Shown here in pieces: positions 1 to 9,289 of a stretch of 23,397 nucleotides of DNA. Position 1 is the stretch's first letter, and each line of letters opens with the position of its first letter. Below the pieces are notes generated by a model, which worked only from the letters and a program-made list of their open reading frames with translations, had not been told where the DNA came from and searched no databases. This DNA is from a virus. The stretch covers positions 1 to 23,397 of IMG/VR virus record IMGVR_UViG_3300037225_000230, one strand, 5' to 3'. Both the position numbers and the translations under genes were made by a program.

Positions 1-145
1 AGTTGCCCCAGCCATAGGCCGTGTTCCAATTCTGTCCGAACTGTTCATTTGTATTTAGAGTAATCTTACCATTAGGACCATAGACAAACATAGAGTCAAA
101 TTCTTGCGACCGCGTCTTGTCCGATATTCTCACGACTCTTAACAT
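1..145 (-). CDS. Hypothetical tail protein, 3' part outside the window
   Basis: An ATG at 145, 8 nt after the hub-gene stop, opens a frame that runs to the window edge (48 codons seen). It begins MLRVVRISDKTRSQEFDSMF and continues with VYGPNGKITLNTNEQFGQNW. The Shine-Dalgarno is weak (AGGCCAG about 4 nt upstream). The position after the hub gene suggests another tail-tip protein. It is too short to assign. Confidence 0.65.
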   Translation of the reverse strand, partial: MLRVVRISDKTRSQEFDSMFVYGPNGKITLNTNEQFGQNWNTAYGWGN

Positions 146-153
146 TTTCTGGC

Positions 154-3100
154 CTATTGTAAAATAAGTTGCAAGTTCAATTTCCCGTTCAAGGCATCTG
201 TTTCTATTTTCTCAATCCAGCCGAGCCGGGCAACGCCGCTTGTAAAAAGGATGTCGTTCAAATCAATGGGCATCATCATATCAAGTTGTGCCGTATCCGC
301 GTTGATCGGCACCGAATATGGAACCGTGTCTTTCTGTTTGGTAATATATATTATTAGTTTATTGAGAAGTAACCACGCCGAACTTCCTGTATTAATTCCA
401 ACGGTGTTTAATGCCGGGTCCGAAAGTAATGTGCGGTCATTAAACCAGTTTAACTGTGATAGGTCATTTGGCACTTGTTGAATTGTAAACGATTTCAGCC
501 ACGAATCATGGCAAATATTCCACAGGGTTTGCGCGGCTGTCCACGCCGCTTGATACGCCGTTGAATTCCATGTCTTTGCAGTCGTCCACGTATAGTAATT
601 ACCCGATATCCAACTTCCCGCCGTCGCCGTCGCGTAGTAGGTGTCACCAACAGCGTTCAAAGCCGGTTGCGAAGGCTCCGCCGCCGCTTGCCCTTTGTAA
701 TTAGGGATACCCGTCCACGATGTGTACTTAATCCACAAAGGTACACCGTCACCGTCAAGACAGCCAATCGCGGGGAAGCCGTCGCCGGGTGCATGTCCCG
801 ACACGGTTACGCCGGGTTCACGGTCGTCAACGTGAGTAATGATGATACTATGGTCAAGTTTGCTTAATCCGGGATTGATGTTGTATTGCAAATTGAAGTC
901 ATTGTAGACACAGGAAATGTCTGTCTTAATCAACCCGCCAATTGAATTCCTCGCAACAATTGAAGCGTCATGTGTTGCAATAGGCGAGGTATTGTCCTGC
1001 CAAGCTGTGAAGGAATGCTTGCCCGTTCTCGAAAGGAAATATGCGAGAAAGCCATGTCTGCAAAGTTCAATTATGTAGTCAATTGAATTTTGCTGCTCTT
1101 GAACTTGTCGGCCCACGTACCAAGGCGTTGTCGCGGATAGACCACGCGTCGTTGCCAGATTTCCATAATCAATTAGCGGCACTGGAATTTTATCGTAGTC
1201 TTCCATGATGTGCTGTATTGCGGTATGAATAGTATTCGTCGCCGTGGCCCCGTCGTTGCCAACGGTTTCTCCCTGTATTTCCGCGAACAAGTCTTTGTTT
1301 GCGGTCGAAATGGTTTTTTGAGACACAAAGCCTATTTGATTAATTTGTAAAGTAATGTCGGTATCTGCCGATCTAATGTTGCTGGAAGAATAAGGAGTTG
1401 AAGAGTTTTTTGTACTGACAGTATAGCCGTATCCGCCTCCGGGTCCTGTTAAATTTCCAATTCGTCCAGACCCGTCAACAACATCTACCGTCATAACCCC
1501 CTTGTATCCACCGGAAACAAGAATTTGGTCCCCGTGAGAATAGCCTATGCCGCGATTGTATGGGTTGACTTGTGCTCCCAAGATTGCACCAGGAGGAACA
1601 CTGCTAGAATCAATCCCGGTTATGTCAACCAGCGCACCAGACCCAACACTTTTTGCTGTATTCCCAATAATCACAAAGTCTACAAGAAGTACTGGTTGTG
1701 CTACTCGACTTTTTATCAGAGATAGAATGGTTTTGAAATCAATCTCTGCAAAGGCATTCCCCGACCCCTCTTGCGGATAAGATGCAAGAAAAAATCTATC
1801 AGATTCTCCGTTACTATTTCCACCTCCGGCATAGTAGTCTTTGGGCAAAAAGTTTTGATGAGTATTCCCATATGCTGATTTGGTGACAATAAAATTTCCT
1901 ATTGGGTCTATGAATCCTTGAGCCCCGCAAGCTAGTGCGCCATTATTCACGTTGTCGCCAAGAGAAATAGGACGGTTTTGCTGGTCTAGCAATCTAAAAT
2001 TCAGACCATAAGACAGGCCTACTTCTGGCGAATTTGTTGATTGTGCTACAAAGTCAATTCCAAAAAACGCCTTGTCTATTTCCGTGTCAATAATTGAGGT
2101 CATGTCTATCGAAAAGGTAACCATGTAACCACGCGGGCTTGCTATGTCTTCGGCTCCGTTTGTGTCAAATCGGTCATGAATATACCCCGCTCCAGTTGCA
2201 TTATTAGTATAGCCAGACCCCGAAACAAGAGGTGTGTTTTGAATTGCAGTCCCGGTTTCGTCAATGTACCCTATCGTTAGCGGTGTTCCACTGGAATCAA
2301 CGGAAAGGACTTGGACTATTGCCGCTTTGCCTGAGCCTGAGTCGGGCGTTACCTCCAACAGGTCATAAGGCTTATATCCGGTAGGTGAAGAATAGGTGGT
2401 GTTGTCAATAAAAATATGATAAATTCTTCCATAGCTATCGGTCGCGTATTTTAGCGGCAAGCGGTGCCCCGCACCTTCTCCGCCGCCAAGACTTCGATAA
2501 TTGTCGTAACTTAAAACAATAGAAGGAAAATGGGTTGTTCTATCTCTGTCAACCAGATTGTTAAAATCGCTTGCGTTAAAAACTGACTGTCCCGAAAGCT
2601 TTGTTGAATCTGCCACAAATGGAGGAGCGCCTCCTACGGGAGTACCGTACAAGATACTGCGAGACATTGGATTCATAAAGGCATCATGGGAGGGGACGGG
2701 GTCGCTTGTGTCATTGCTATTGTTGCCAAGGAAGGTGAATTCAATCTTCTGAATAGCTTTTGCCGGAAGAAGCAATGGATTCAACAGTGAAACGCCATTT
2801 TGTTGCACGTCTGCGGATGCCTTGATTTGTAAGTATGGAAACTGTGACAGCGGATCGGCAACCGGATTTACAACAGCAGATTGAATAATGTTGTTTACAT
2901 TTTCGTATATTTTCAAGTTGCTGGAAAAACTCCTAAGAACTGGAAGCGCCTGAGCGTTATTTGTGTTCGCTGGTACATTTCCATTCAGCAAGGCTGGCGT
3001 GAATTTGATTATTTTGAAATTGCTTACAACTTGGGTAATAAGATTTTTGCAGACCTGCCAAAACGTCGTACCATCCCCTTGAACAAAAGAGGCCTGCGTA

Positions 3101-4668
3101 TTACCGCCAATCGGAGTACCCGCCAATTGAGATACCGCATCTGTTGGTGTATACCCGCGCCCTGGAGGAATGAGAATATTTTCTGATGTAACATTGTCCG
3201 GGCATTCCGCAAGCAACAAAACAGTGACAAACAAATATCGGTATGCCGCCGGACTTGACCCCGTAACGAGATATGCGGCATAGGATGACGTGCTGTGAAG
3301 TATGCGAATCCCCTTCTGATCCCCTTGCTTGAACACGAAAAAGTCCTTGAATTTGTCAACATTCCCGGCATATCCGGCTGGCCTAAAAAAGGCACCACCA
3401 GCAATTAGGCTGTCAGCCATTGGGCAAGGTGTATTTCCATATCCGGCATAAGATGATGTAAGATTACCCAAGTCTTCAAGGACCATGACAAGATTATAGG
3501 TCCAATCAGCGAAGGCTATTCCAGCGGAATTACCCTTGTCATCAATATATGATAGCACCGAAGCGTCAACCGGCCCAGTCATTACCGACGGGTCAACGGC
3601 TTCCGCGTCAAGAGGGTTAACTGCGCACGATATGTCAAACAAGTTGGAATGGTTCGCCGGGGGAGTTATGCCACGTCCCAATATGGCTATCTTCTCCATC
3701 GTTGGAACGCCGTTGATATTGAATAATTGAGCATAGGGTATGTCACCAAAGCAAACAGGCAATACAGAGCTTGCTACTGTCGCGTTCGCCGGAATATTTG
3801 ACTGCGGCGATACCGCACCAGATATTGTAACCTGTGACGTTTGCTCGTTGCCTATGCCGATATTGGGAAGCGTGGTAATGGTAATCATGTTCGGCGGCAG
3901 GGTTTTGTGTACCGTCAAGTCGGGTCCGCAACTGAGGTGGTAATCCACTTCCGTAAATGGATTATTTGTGATTACTCCAACCCACCGGGAGTACATAACA
4001 TCGTCAATAAAAATAACAAACCGTACTTTTCTGCCGATCAACGAAATAGGGTTTCCGGCGTTCCCTGTTTCAACGGCATTCCAAAACGTGCCATTTATAG
4101 GCAGGGTCGCGTATATGGCATTGTCGGTATATCCAGTTCCCGGCGCCGTCACCGTGAAGGCTGTCGGAACTCCCGCGGTTGCCGCAGAGACTTGAACGAC
4201 CCCACCGACACCTCCCAAAACCGTCAGCTTGTCGCCCACAGTATATCCGGCGCCGGTTCCGGACGCAACAATGGATGTAATCGCCCCGCCCGTTGATTCT
4301 GTTTCGACCAAACAGCCACTAGCCAATCTGGTATTGGTGACGACGAATTCAAATTCAGATAATGTCGCCGCTCCACCCGACGTTGACACGTCAATCTCGT
4401 TCGATGGGTTAGCGAGGATTCCGGCCTTCTGAAAAAAGTCCTGATAGTACACGTTGGCATTGGGGCCAGAAAGCGGCGTTCCAAAATTGTCAATTTCGTT
4501 CGGGCCATACGTCGGGACAACAGTATGCCCATCGTATCCGGGCCGGTCCGACACGATGCGTATTACACCATTAATCATTGCCAACGCTGGGTTTGTTATA
4601 GCAAGAGGTGTGTGTGCGACGTCGCCCTGGTCCGTGGTTATCTCTACGCCATAATACAGCTTGCTCAT
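154..4668 (-). CDS. Large tail hub / fibre-like protein
   Basis: 1504 residues from the ATG at 4668 (MSKLYYGVEITTDQGD), which overlaps the preceding stop as ATGA; the frame is open further upstream but would cover the preceding gene. The N-terminal 150 residues and the C-terminal part (DLNDILFTSGVARLGWIEKI, then KLNLQLIL) are of tail-hub style, and the segment PWYVGRQVQEQQNSIDYIIE (about residue 1160) resembles the hub region that joins the tail tip. The long middle is Gly/Ser/Asn/Tyr-rich and includes GxGY modules near 4260-4100, 2240-2180 and 1560-1490. It probably contacts the host surface, so it is the likely host-range determinant. No lysozyme or peptidase motif was recognised. Confidence 0.68.
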   Translation of the reverse strand: MSKLYYGVEITTDQGDVAHTPLAITNPALAMINGVIRIVSDRPGYDGHTVVPTYGPNEIDNFGTPLSGPNANVYYQDFFQKAGILANPSNEIDVSTSGGAATLSEFEFVVTNTRLASGCLVETESTGGAITSIVASGTGAGYTVGDKLTVLGGVGGVVQVSAATAGVPTAFTVTAPGTGYTDNAIYATLPINGTFWNAVETGNAGNPISLIGRKVRFVIFIDDVMYSRWVGVITNNPFTEVDYHLSCGPDLTVHKTLPPNMITITTLPNIGIGNEQTSQVTISGAVSPQSNIPANATVASSVLPVCFGDIPYAQLFNINGVPTMEKIAILGRGITPPANHSNLFDISCAVNPLDAEAVDPSVMTGPVDASVLSYIDDKGNSAGIAFADWTYNLVMVLEDLGNLTSSYAGYGNTPCPMADSLIAGGAFFRPAGYAGNVDKFKDFFVFKQGDQKGIRILHSTSSYAAYLVTGSSPAAYRYLFVTVLLLAECPDNVTSENILIPPGRGYTPTDAVSQLAGTPIGGNTQASFVQGDGTTFWQVCKNLITQVVSNFKIIKFTPALLNGNVPANTNNAQALPVLRSFSSNLKIYENVNNIIQSAVVNPVADPLSQFPYLQIKASADVQQNGVSLLNPLLLPAKAIQKIEFTFLGNNSNDTSDPVPSHDAFMNPMSRSILYGTPVGGAPPFVADSTKLSGQSVFNASDFNNLVDRDRTTHFPSIVLSYDNYRSLGGGEGAGHRLPLKYATDSYGRIYHIFIDNTTYSSPTGYKPYDLLEVTPDSGSGKAAIVQVLSVDSSGTPLTIGYIDETGTAIQNTPLVSGSGYTNNATGAGYIHDRFDTNGAEDIASPRGYMVTFSIDMTSIIDTEIDKAFFGIDFVAQSTNSPEVGLSYGLNFRLLDQQNRPISLGDNVNNGALACGAQGFIDPIGNFIVTKSAYGNTHQNFLPKDYYAGGGNSNGESDRFFLASYPQEGSGNAFAEIDFKTILSLIKSRVAQPVLLVDFVIIGNTAKSVGSGALVDITGIDSSSVPPGAILGAQVNPYNRGIGYSHGDQILVSGGYKGVMTVDVVDGSGRIGNLTGPGGGYGYTVSTKNSSTPYSSSNIRSADTDITLQINQIGFVSQKTISTANKDLFAEIQGETVGNDGATATNTIHTAIQHIMEDYDKIPVPLIDYGNLATTRGLSATTPWYVGRQVQEQQNSIDYIIELCRHGFLAYFLSRTGKHSFTAWQDNTSPIATHDASIVARNSIGGLIKTDISCVYNDFNLQYNINPGLSKLDHSIIITHVDDREPGVTVSGHAPGDGFPAIGCLDGDGVPLWIKYTSWTGIPNYKGQAAAEPSQPALNAVGDTYYATATAGSWISGNYYTWTTAKTWNSTAYQAAWTAAQTLWNICHDSWLKSFTIQQVPNDLSQLNWFNDRTLLSDPALNTVGINTGSSAWLLLNKLIIYITKQKDTVPYSVPINADTAQLDMMMPIDLNDILFTSGVARLGWIEKIETDALNGKLNLQLILQ

Positions 4669-5498
4669 ATTGTCGTTTCTTCCACGATTGTCAACTTGGC
4701 AATCCAACGTGACACGCCGAACATTCGCTCGTCTTCGATGTTTTTCAATTTCACGCTGTACGGATACCCACCTGTTGCCGCATGCCTGTTGATTCCGAAC
4801 GGATAAAGCACCCCGCCAATACCCGCCAGACTGAATGTCGCCCCGCGGTTCACGGCAAAGAAACGGCGCAAATTTTGCATTTCCGAATCCAAAAACATGC
4901 AGTCCCCGGACCACGTCCCAGCGTCGCTGCGCGGATCGGCATAGTACATGGTGTTGTTATAGCTGTCGACCAATTGCAGCGTCCTATCCGAATCTGCGTC
5001 GTACCCAACAGGCACCCACCGCAAAGAAGGGAGGGTGGGCGATCCCGCAAATGAGGAGGGGAGACCGAGGAACCTCAATTTACAGGTCAATGCCCACCCC
5101 TTCCATGTGTTTTGTACGCGCCGGCCGATTTCCGTCACCGATACAGGGATTGTAGTGGCGTTGGTTGCTGGGTGAACGATATCCGCACCAAAAATGTGCT
5201 CGTTGGATGCGAAGGTTGACAGAAACAAAATGTTGGCTCCAAAACCTTGCAACCGGTTAGTCTCTATGTTCGCAATGAAGGCGTTCACGCTCTGCGTACC
5301 CAGCGCCCCGGACTCCGTGCCGTAAATTGTGACATTCTCCGCTTCGTAGTAATCGGCCGTTGCGCCGCGGTCGGTCGTGCGCCAATTACCGCTTGATAGT
5401 TGCGCCCACTTCGTTTCAAAGTCGGGGTGATAAGCCGGCTTGAAGTCGGGTTTGATCTTCGCGGTGAAGTCGGTTATTCCTGTGGCAGATATCAGCAT
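4665..5498 (-). CDS. Distal-tail-like (baseplate) protein
   Basis: 277 residues between the tape measure and the large hub-like gene, the position of the distal tail protein (Dit) in siphoviruses. The sequence is beta-rich with many aromatic residues, for example MLISATGITDFTAKIKPDFK, GNWRTTDRGATADYYEAENV and FAVNRGATFSLAGIGGVLYP. A phage Dit-type N-terminal domain is plausible but I see no diagnostic motif. The ATG follows the tape measure stop by one nucleotide, and its stop overlaps the next ATG as ATGA, so the three genes are translationally coupled. Confidence 0.65.
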   Translation of the reverse strand: MLISATGITDFTAKIKPDFKPAYHPDFETKWAQLSSGNWRTTDRGATADYYEAENVTIYGTESGALGTQSVNAFIANIETNRLQGFGANILFLSTFASNEHIFGADIVHPATNATTIPVSVTEIGRRVQNTWKGWALTCKLRFLGLPSSFAGSPTLPSLRWVPVGYDADSDRTLQLVDSYNNTMYYADPRSDAGTWSGDCMFLDSEMQNLRRFFAVNRGATFSLAGIGGVLYPFGINRHAATGGYPYSVKLKNIEDERMFGVSRWIAKLTIVEETTI

Positions 5499-5499
5499 T

Positions 5500-7533
5500 T
5501 TATCCCCTGTACCGTGCTGCTGCGAGCTGCGTTTGTTTTAACTGCTTCACCATTGACATTTGGCTCTGCTTGATCTGCCCGATTGTCGCGCTATTGGTAT
5601 TGCCCATGACCGTTACGCCCATGTGATAGTGGTGGACATCCCCACTACTGCTCGAAGACCTGCGCCCGGCCAGGGCCGCCATCTGTTCGGGGCGAAGAAC
5701 CCACTCCCCGGGCGTGAGCATCGCGGGCTCTGAGTCCGTGCCTCCACCACCCACCCTGCGCTGCACCGGACCCGCGTCCAAGCCCTGCGCGAAGTGCTGG
5801 GACGCAATGCTCGCAACCTCTGTCGCGGTCACCGCGGCCATGAGCACGGCCTCTATGGTGCCAACAATCGGGCCGCTCTGCGCGTACCCTTTCATAATCG
5901 CCTCTGCCCCCGATATAACCGCCGAAATCTCCGACATGGTCTGTTGCTCTTTTTTGACCCCTCGCTCTTTTTCCAGCGCCTCTTTGTTGATTGCCTCGAT
6001 GCGCTTTTGCTTCAATTTTGCGCTCACGTGGGAGTGCTCAACCGCTTCTGTCTCGGCGGACTTCTGTGCCTCGATGTTGTTCATTTGGACTTGGGAAACG
6101 TTGTTACCAATCTGGATAACCTTCTGCCCCATGTCAAAATAAGCTTTTGTATTGTCAATGAGGTCTTGCGCGTTGTCCTTGAAGGTTTTCTTGTGGATTT
6201 TCTCTATTTTTTTGGCAGCCTCGTCTTCCATCTTTACTTTCTTGTCAAATGCTGCCTTTAGAGCCTTCTCGTTCTTGTCCATTCCTTCGGGAAGGTTTGC
6301 GGAGCCGCGCTCCGGTAAATCGAGAAAAACGCCCTTGGGCGGTTCCTGATCGTAAAACTTATCCCAAGAATAACTTTCGTCAAACGGCTTCCCCTCTTTC
6401 GACGCTTTGGATTTTTTACCACCGCGAAGCTCGTTTTCAATAGCTTCGTCCGTTGTTGTGGTCGCCGATGCGGCCACTCTTGCTTTGGTCTTTTGCGCCG
6501 CCGACATGAGCGCGTTTTGCGTTTTAGTTGTCCGCATGACGGCAAGAGCGTTTTCAACAGTCCCGCCGGTAATATCCTGAATTGTTTTTGCTGCCGCCAT
6601 TTCTCTTGAAAATTCGTCAGTAGATTCGTTCGATGAAAAATCGCCCGATTCTGAGGCGTGCGCCGCCTTGAGCGACTGAATGGCTCTCGCCGCAAGCGCG
6701 ACCTTCCTAACCTTTTCGGGGTCACCCATCCAAGATGAAGCAGCATCTGCCATTGATTCTTCGGTTCCTTTTGAACCGAACAGTTTTTGTAAAAGCGGAA
6801 TATAGGTTTCCATTGCGGGGATAAGAAATGTCGTAAGGTTGGCAGCCGACACCTTCCACGCTGCTGCCAAAGTCTCTTGCGCTTTTTTACCTTCTTCGAG
6901 TTGTTTCAATACCTTCTTGTCTATTATCAATCCGTAGCGATCTGTTTCATCAGCCAACTCTTTGAGCTTGTCCTTTCCCTGTGAAGCCATCGCGTACACT
7001 TCCCGGCCAGCCATTCCGAAAACTTTCATGGATGTGGCAAGGCGCTCCGTGGGGTTATGGATTTCCGATATTTTCAGGAGTAGCTCTTGAAACAATACCC
7101 CGGAATCTTTGATATTCCCATTCATATCCCTAGTGGATATTCCCAAAATAGCATTATGAGCAACAGCTGTTTTCGCAAGCGTTGAAAAGGCCCGCCCCAT
7201 ATTGTCAATGTCGGCACCACTCATTTTTGCCATGTACGAAAGTTTTTGATACGAGTCCGTGGAAAGATTCATTTTGCGCGAGGTGTCTTCGATGTGCATA
7301 CCGAGATTGAGCGAGTCCTGCGCTATATCCTTGATCTTGCTCGCTGCCCACATAGCAGAAAACGAGATCCCAACAATACCAGCCATCTTAGTAAATGCAG
7401 TTCCTACGCCATCTGCGGCAGTCTGCATTTTTGAAGTGGAGCCGTGGACGTCGCTTTCCGCTTGCTTAATAGTCGCGGAAAGCTCGTTCTTAAGCCTGAG
7501 TACTGCCTCAATTACAGCTTGATCTTCGCTCAT
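5500..7533 (-). CDS. Tape measure protein
   Basis: 677 residues, setting tail length and probably entering the host envelope during infection. The N-terminus (DQAVIEAVLRLKNELSATIK) and a hydrophobic segment KMAGIVGISFSAMWAA near residues 49-64 are typical. The middle is helical, and residues about 450-530 are a charged coiled coil (KKVKMEDEAAKKIEKIHKKT; EAVEHSHVSAKLKQKRIEAI). The C-terminus has an Ala/Val-rich hydrophobic part and a GGGGTDSEPAMLTPGEWVLR motif found in many phage tape measures. By the usual 0.15 nm per residue this suggests a tail near 100 nm. The start overlaps the chaperone-extension stop as TAATG. Confidence 0.92.
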   Translation of the reverse strand: MSEDQAVIEAVLRLKNELSATIKQAESDVHGSTSKMQTAADGVGTAFTKMAGIVGISFSAMWAASKIKDIAQDSLNLGMHIEDTSRKMNLSTDSYQKLSYMAKMSGADIDNMGRAFSTLAKTAVAHNAILGISTRDMNGNIKDSGVLFQELLLKISEIHNPTERLATSMKVFGMAGREVYAMASQGKDKLKELADETDRYGLIIDKKVLKQLEEGKKAQETLAAAWKVSAANLTTFLIPAMETYIPLLQKLFGSKGTEESMADAASSWMGDPEKVRKVALAARAIQSLKAAHASESGDFSSNESTDEFSREMAAAKTIQDITGGTVENALAVMRTTKTQNALMSAAQKTKARVAASATTTTDEAIENELRGGKKSKASKEGKPFDESYSWDKFYDQEPPKGVFLDLPERGSANLPEGMDKNEKALKAAFDKKVKMEDEAAKKIEKIHKKTFKDNAQDLIDNTKAYFDMGQKVIQIGNNVSQVQMNNIEAQKSAETEAVEHSHVSAKLKQKRIEAINKEALEKERGVKKEQQTMSEISAVISGAEAIMKGYAQSGPIVGTIEAVLMAAVTATEVASIASQHFAQGLDAGPVQRRVGGGGTDSEPAMLTPGEWVLRPEQMAALAGRRSSSSSGDVHHYHMGVTVMGNTNSATIGQIKQSQMSMVKQLKQTQLAAARYRG

Positions 7534-7868
7534 TATTTTCCACTCTTTTGTTTCTCGAAAAAGTCCACGTATGATTCAAATATGTCAATGGCTTCAAGAA
7601 ACCTACAAGGCATTTTGTCGTACCCTTCGCTCCGCGTCCACCCTTTTTTCATAAAATCGTACCTTGCCAAGAAATCCAAAACCGAAGGGTTGAACCTTAC
7701 CCACAGAAACGGACAGTTGAAAAAATCATCTTCGTCGTCGCTGAATGTGTTTGGCGCCTTTGTCGATTCACTACATCCCCACTCTTTTTTCGCTTGTTCA
7801 GTGCATTCCCCGCAGTCAGGAGCGAACAGGCCGACCCGGATGACTGCGGCTATCTTAAAGAGAGTTTT
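7533..7868 (-). CDS. Tail assembly chaperone T-like extension, reached by -1 frameshift
   Basis: About 110 codons open in the -1 frame relative to the preceding gene, from just before its stop to a TAA at 7535 that overlaps the tape measure ATG. No ATG or GTG begins the frame before residue 69, so separate initiation is unlikely. The protein reads KIAAVIRVGLFAPDCGECTE, then an acidic run, FFNCPFLWVRFNPSVLDFLA and a charged C-terminus. A -1 TGA at 7871-7869 means the slip must occur between about 7868 and 7853, where frame 0 reads GAA AAA CTC TCT TTA AGA TAG. The AAAAA run is the best slip candidate; it is not a classical heptamer. The fusion would have about 277 residues. Confidence 0.7.
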   Translation of the reverse strand, partial: KTLFKIAAVIRVGLFAPDCGECTEQAKKEWGCSESTKAPNTFSDDEDDFFNCPFLWVRFNPSVLDFLARYDFMKKGWTRSEGYDKMPCRFLEAIDIFESYVDFFEKQKSGK

Positions 7869-8365
7869 TCACCTGGGAAGATGCCGGACATTCTGAGAAT
7901 GTAATAGAAAATTTCCGAGACTCTCCCATCCGTGACAAGCCTGAAAATCTCCCTGTCGCAACCGCCCTGCGGATCGGCTTTGTATGCAACGAAATCCTTT
8001 TTCGCCGGGTCGTAAAAGTCTCGCCAGTCCGTCGTGGCGGCCCTGGCAAGTTCACGTATCTTTGGGTTGAGGTCATAGGTCCGGCTCTTTGAGCCCTCCG
8101 CTCGAAGTTCGCATATAAGGCGCTCGGCCTTGTCGTTTTCGGCTTTTGTGAAGCTCCTCAAAACAAACGTCGGGAAGTACCCATGCAAGTCCTCGGCTAT
8201 TTCAAACTCCGGTAAGTCCTCGAATTCTCCCGTCGCCTCATTGAGTTTCTGCTTGTGCTTGAGATATGCGGAGGGCGGGAATTCAACAGTAGCCTCACTC
8301 GAAAAAGACATGTGTCCCGCAAGTTCTCGCCTCAATTCCTCGGTCATTTCTCTGCGCTCTGCCAT
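7850..8365 (-). CDS. Tail assembly chaperone, G-like (pre-frameshift product)
   Basis: 171 residues, an acidic and helical protein located directly before the tape measure gene, where siphoviruses encode the tail assembly chaperones. AAAGGGGG stands 5 nt upstream of the ATG at 8365. Residues 20-50 contain FPPSAYLKHKQKLNEATGEF, and the rest is of mixed alpha/beta character. The frame ends at 7850, but the -1 frame is open from about 7868 to 7533 and ends in TAATG against the tape measure gene, the arrangement expected of a G/GT programmed frameshift. Function is assigned from position and this architecture rather than from a motif. Confidence 0.7.
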   Translation of the reverse strand: MAERREMTEELRRELAGHMSFSSEATVEFPPSAYLKHKQKLNEATGEFEDLPEFEIAEDLHGYFPTFVLRSFTKAENDKAERLICELRAEGSKSRTYDLNPKIRELARAATTDWRDFYDPAKKDFVAYKADPQGGCDREIFRLVTDGRVSEIFYYILRMSGIFPGEKLSLR

Positions 8366-8523
8366 GTGGTCCCCCTTTTGATTTTGTGTAATAGCTTTCG
8401 ATATGTCCGGTCAAATTCTTTGGAGTGCTTGTTTACCACTATACCCACGGCCTTCATTCTCACGCAAGCCATTAGGTTGATTTCTGCCTCTGTCAACACT
8501 TTACACTTGCGCTTCCGGTTCAC
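8344..8523 (-). CDS. Small basic protein between Psd-like and tail chaperone genes
   Basis: An open frame that fills the 135-nt spacer after the Psd-like gene and ends 22 nt inside the next gene. Possible starts are GTG at 8523 (59 residues, AAAGG about 8 nt upstream, overlapping the Psd-like gene) or GTG at 8499 (51 residues, one nucleotide after the Psd-like stop). The protein is Lys/Arg-rich with a helical stretch TEAEINLMACVRMKAVGIVV and a basic end KHSKEFDRTYRKLLHKIKRG. It is not recognised; a nucleic-acid-binding role would fit the charge only. Confidence 0.5.
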   Translation of the reverse strand: MNRKRKCKVLTEAEINLMACVRMKAVGIVVNKHSKEFDRTYRKLLHKIKRGTTWQSAEK

Positions 8524-9289
8524 CTTCCGCGCCTTTCTTGTCCGGCAATGATTCGTCTTGCTTTTTGTGCTTTTGCCCCTCGCTCTTACCACGAACATAA
8601 ATAAGCCTATCCAGCCCTGCCCGAACATGGCGCTCTTTTGTTTCCATCAGGTCGAATTCAAAGCAGTCGGTCAACGGAAGAATAATCGACACCTGTGAAC
8701 CATACCGCACCACAGAAAACCTTTCGTTCTGCCCGTAGTGCTTGCCCTGCCGCGTTGTAAACGGCGCGACTACATTCACGTCGGAATCACAAATCTGCAC
8801 AAGATAGTACACGTACCGCCCGTTGTAAATTGTATTCACCGTTCGGCCGTTTTTTGTTGGGTATCCCATGTGCTTATAGTTGATATGCCCGGCCAACAAG
8901 TCGCGCTCTTCAAAAATCATTGGAATATTCTTGGTTTGCAATGGTGCAACCTGTTTGAAAAACACGTTACCATTTGTCGGCATCCTGTTGATGTGTACGT
9001 CGTATTGCGACATAAAAATACTTATCACAAGTGACGTTTTGTCAAAAGACGCGTCCTCAATGAGCTTTTGGGGCGTGTATGTAATGCCTTTCACTTCCGC
9101 GATTTCCTCATCGGCTTTCTTGAACCCTTGATCTATGATAGTCCCGTCAGCCGGGGAAAAAACATAATCAGAATCCTTGTAAACGGGACGCGAAGGATCA
9201 CGGAAAAAGAAAACGGACGCAAGGAAATCGGGGTCCATTTTCTTGAACGGTTTTATTTCGTCAAGCCACTCGTTGAGAGAGGAAGACAT
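8501..9289 (-). CDS. psd-like: Phosphatidylserine decarboxylase-family proenzyme
   Basis: A 262-residue protein with the Psd signature: FFRDPSRP (28-35), SPADG (45-49, Asp48), IFMSQYDVHINRMPTNG (91-107, His99), GKHYGQNERFSVVRYGS (182-198) and the self-cleavage Gly197-Ser198 before SIILP. In the family Asp, His and Ser form the charge relay for autocleavage, and the new N-terminal Ser becomes the pyruvoyl cofactor; all three are present. Cleavage would give chains of 197 and 65 residues. The usual Asn-Glu-rich and ArgArg-Ile segments in the middle are altered, and the last 30 residues are charged and low-complexity. No membrane segment. Psd makes phosphatidylethanolamine, but family relatives also decarboxylate amino acids such as tryptophan, so the substrate is open. 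Confidence 0.9.
   Translation of the reverse strand: MSSSLNEWLDEIKPFKKMDPDFLASVFFFRDPSRPVYKDSDYVFSPADGTIIDQGFKKADEEIAEVKGITYTPQKLIEDASFDKTSLVISIFMSQYDVHINRMPTNGNVFFKQVAPLQTKNIPMIFEERDLLAGHINYKHMGYPTKNGRTVNTIYNGRYVYYLVQICDSDVNVVAPFTTRQGKHYGQNERFSVVRYGSQVSIILPLTDCFEFDLMETKERHVRAGLDRLIYVRGKSEGQKHKKQDESLPDKKGAEGEPEAQV

Noticed and set aside
4669-4914. N-terminal extension of the hub-like protein
   Set aside because: It would lie wholly inside the distal-tail-like gene; the ATG at 4668 with an ATGA overlap is the expected start.
8470-8499. TTGACA near 8490 as a promoter -35
   Set aside because: No acceptable -10 element at 16-18 nt; it lies in the small basic ORF.
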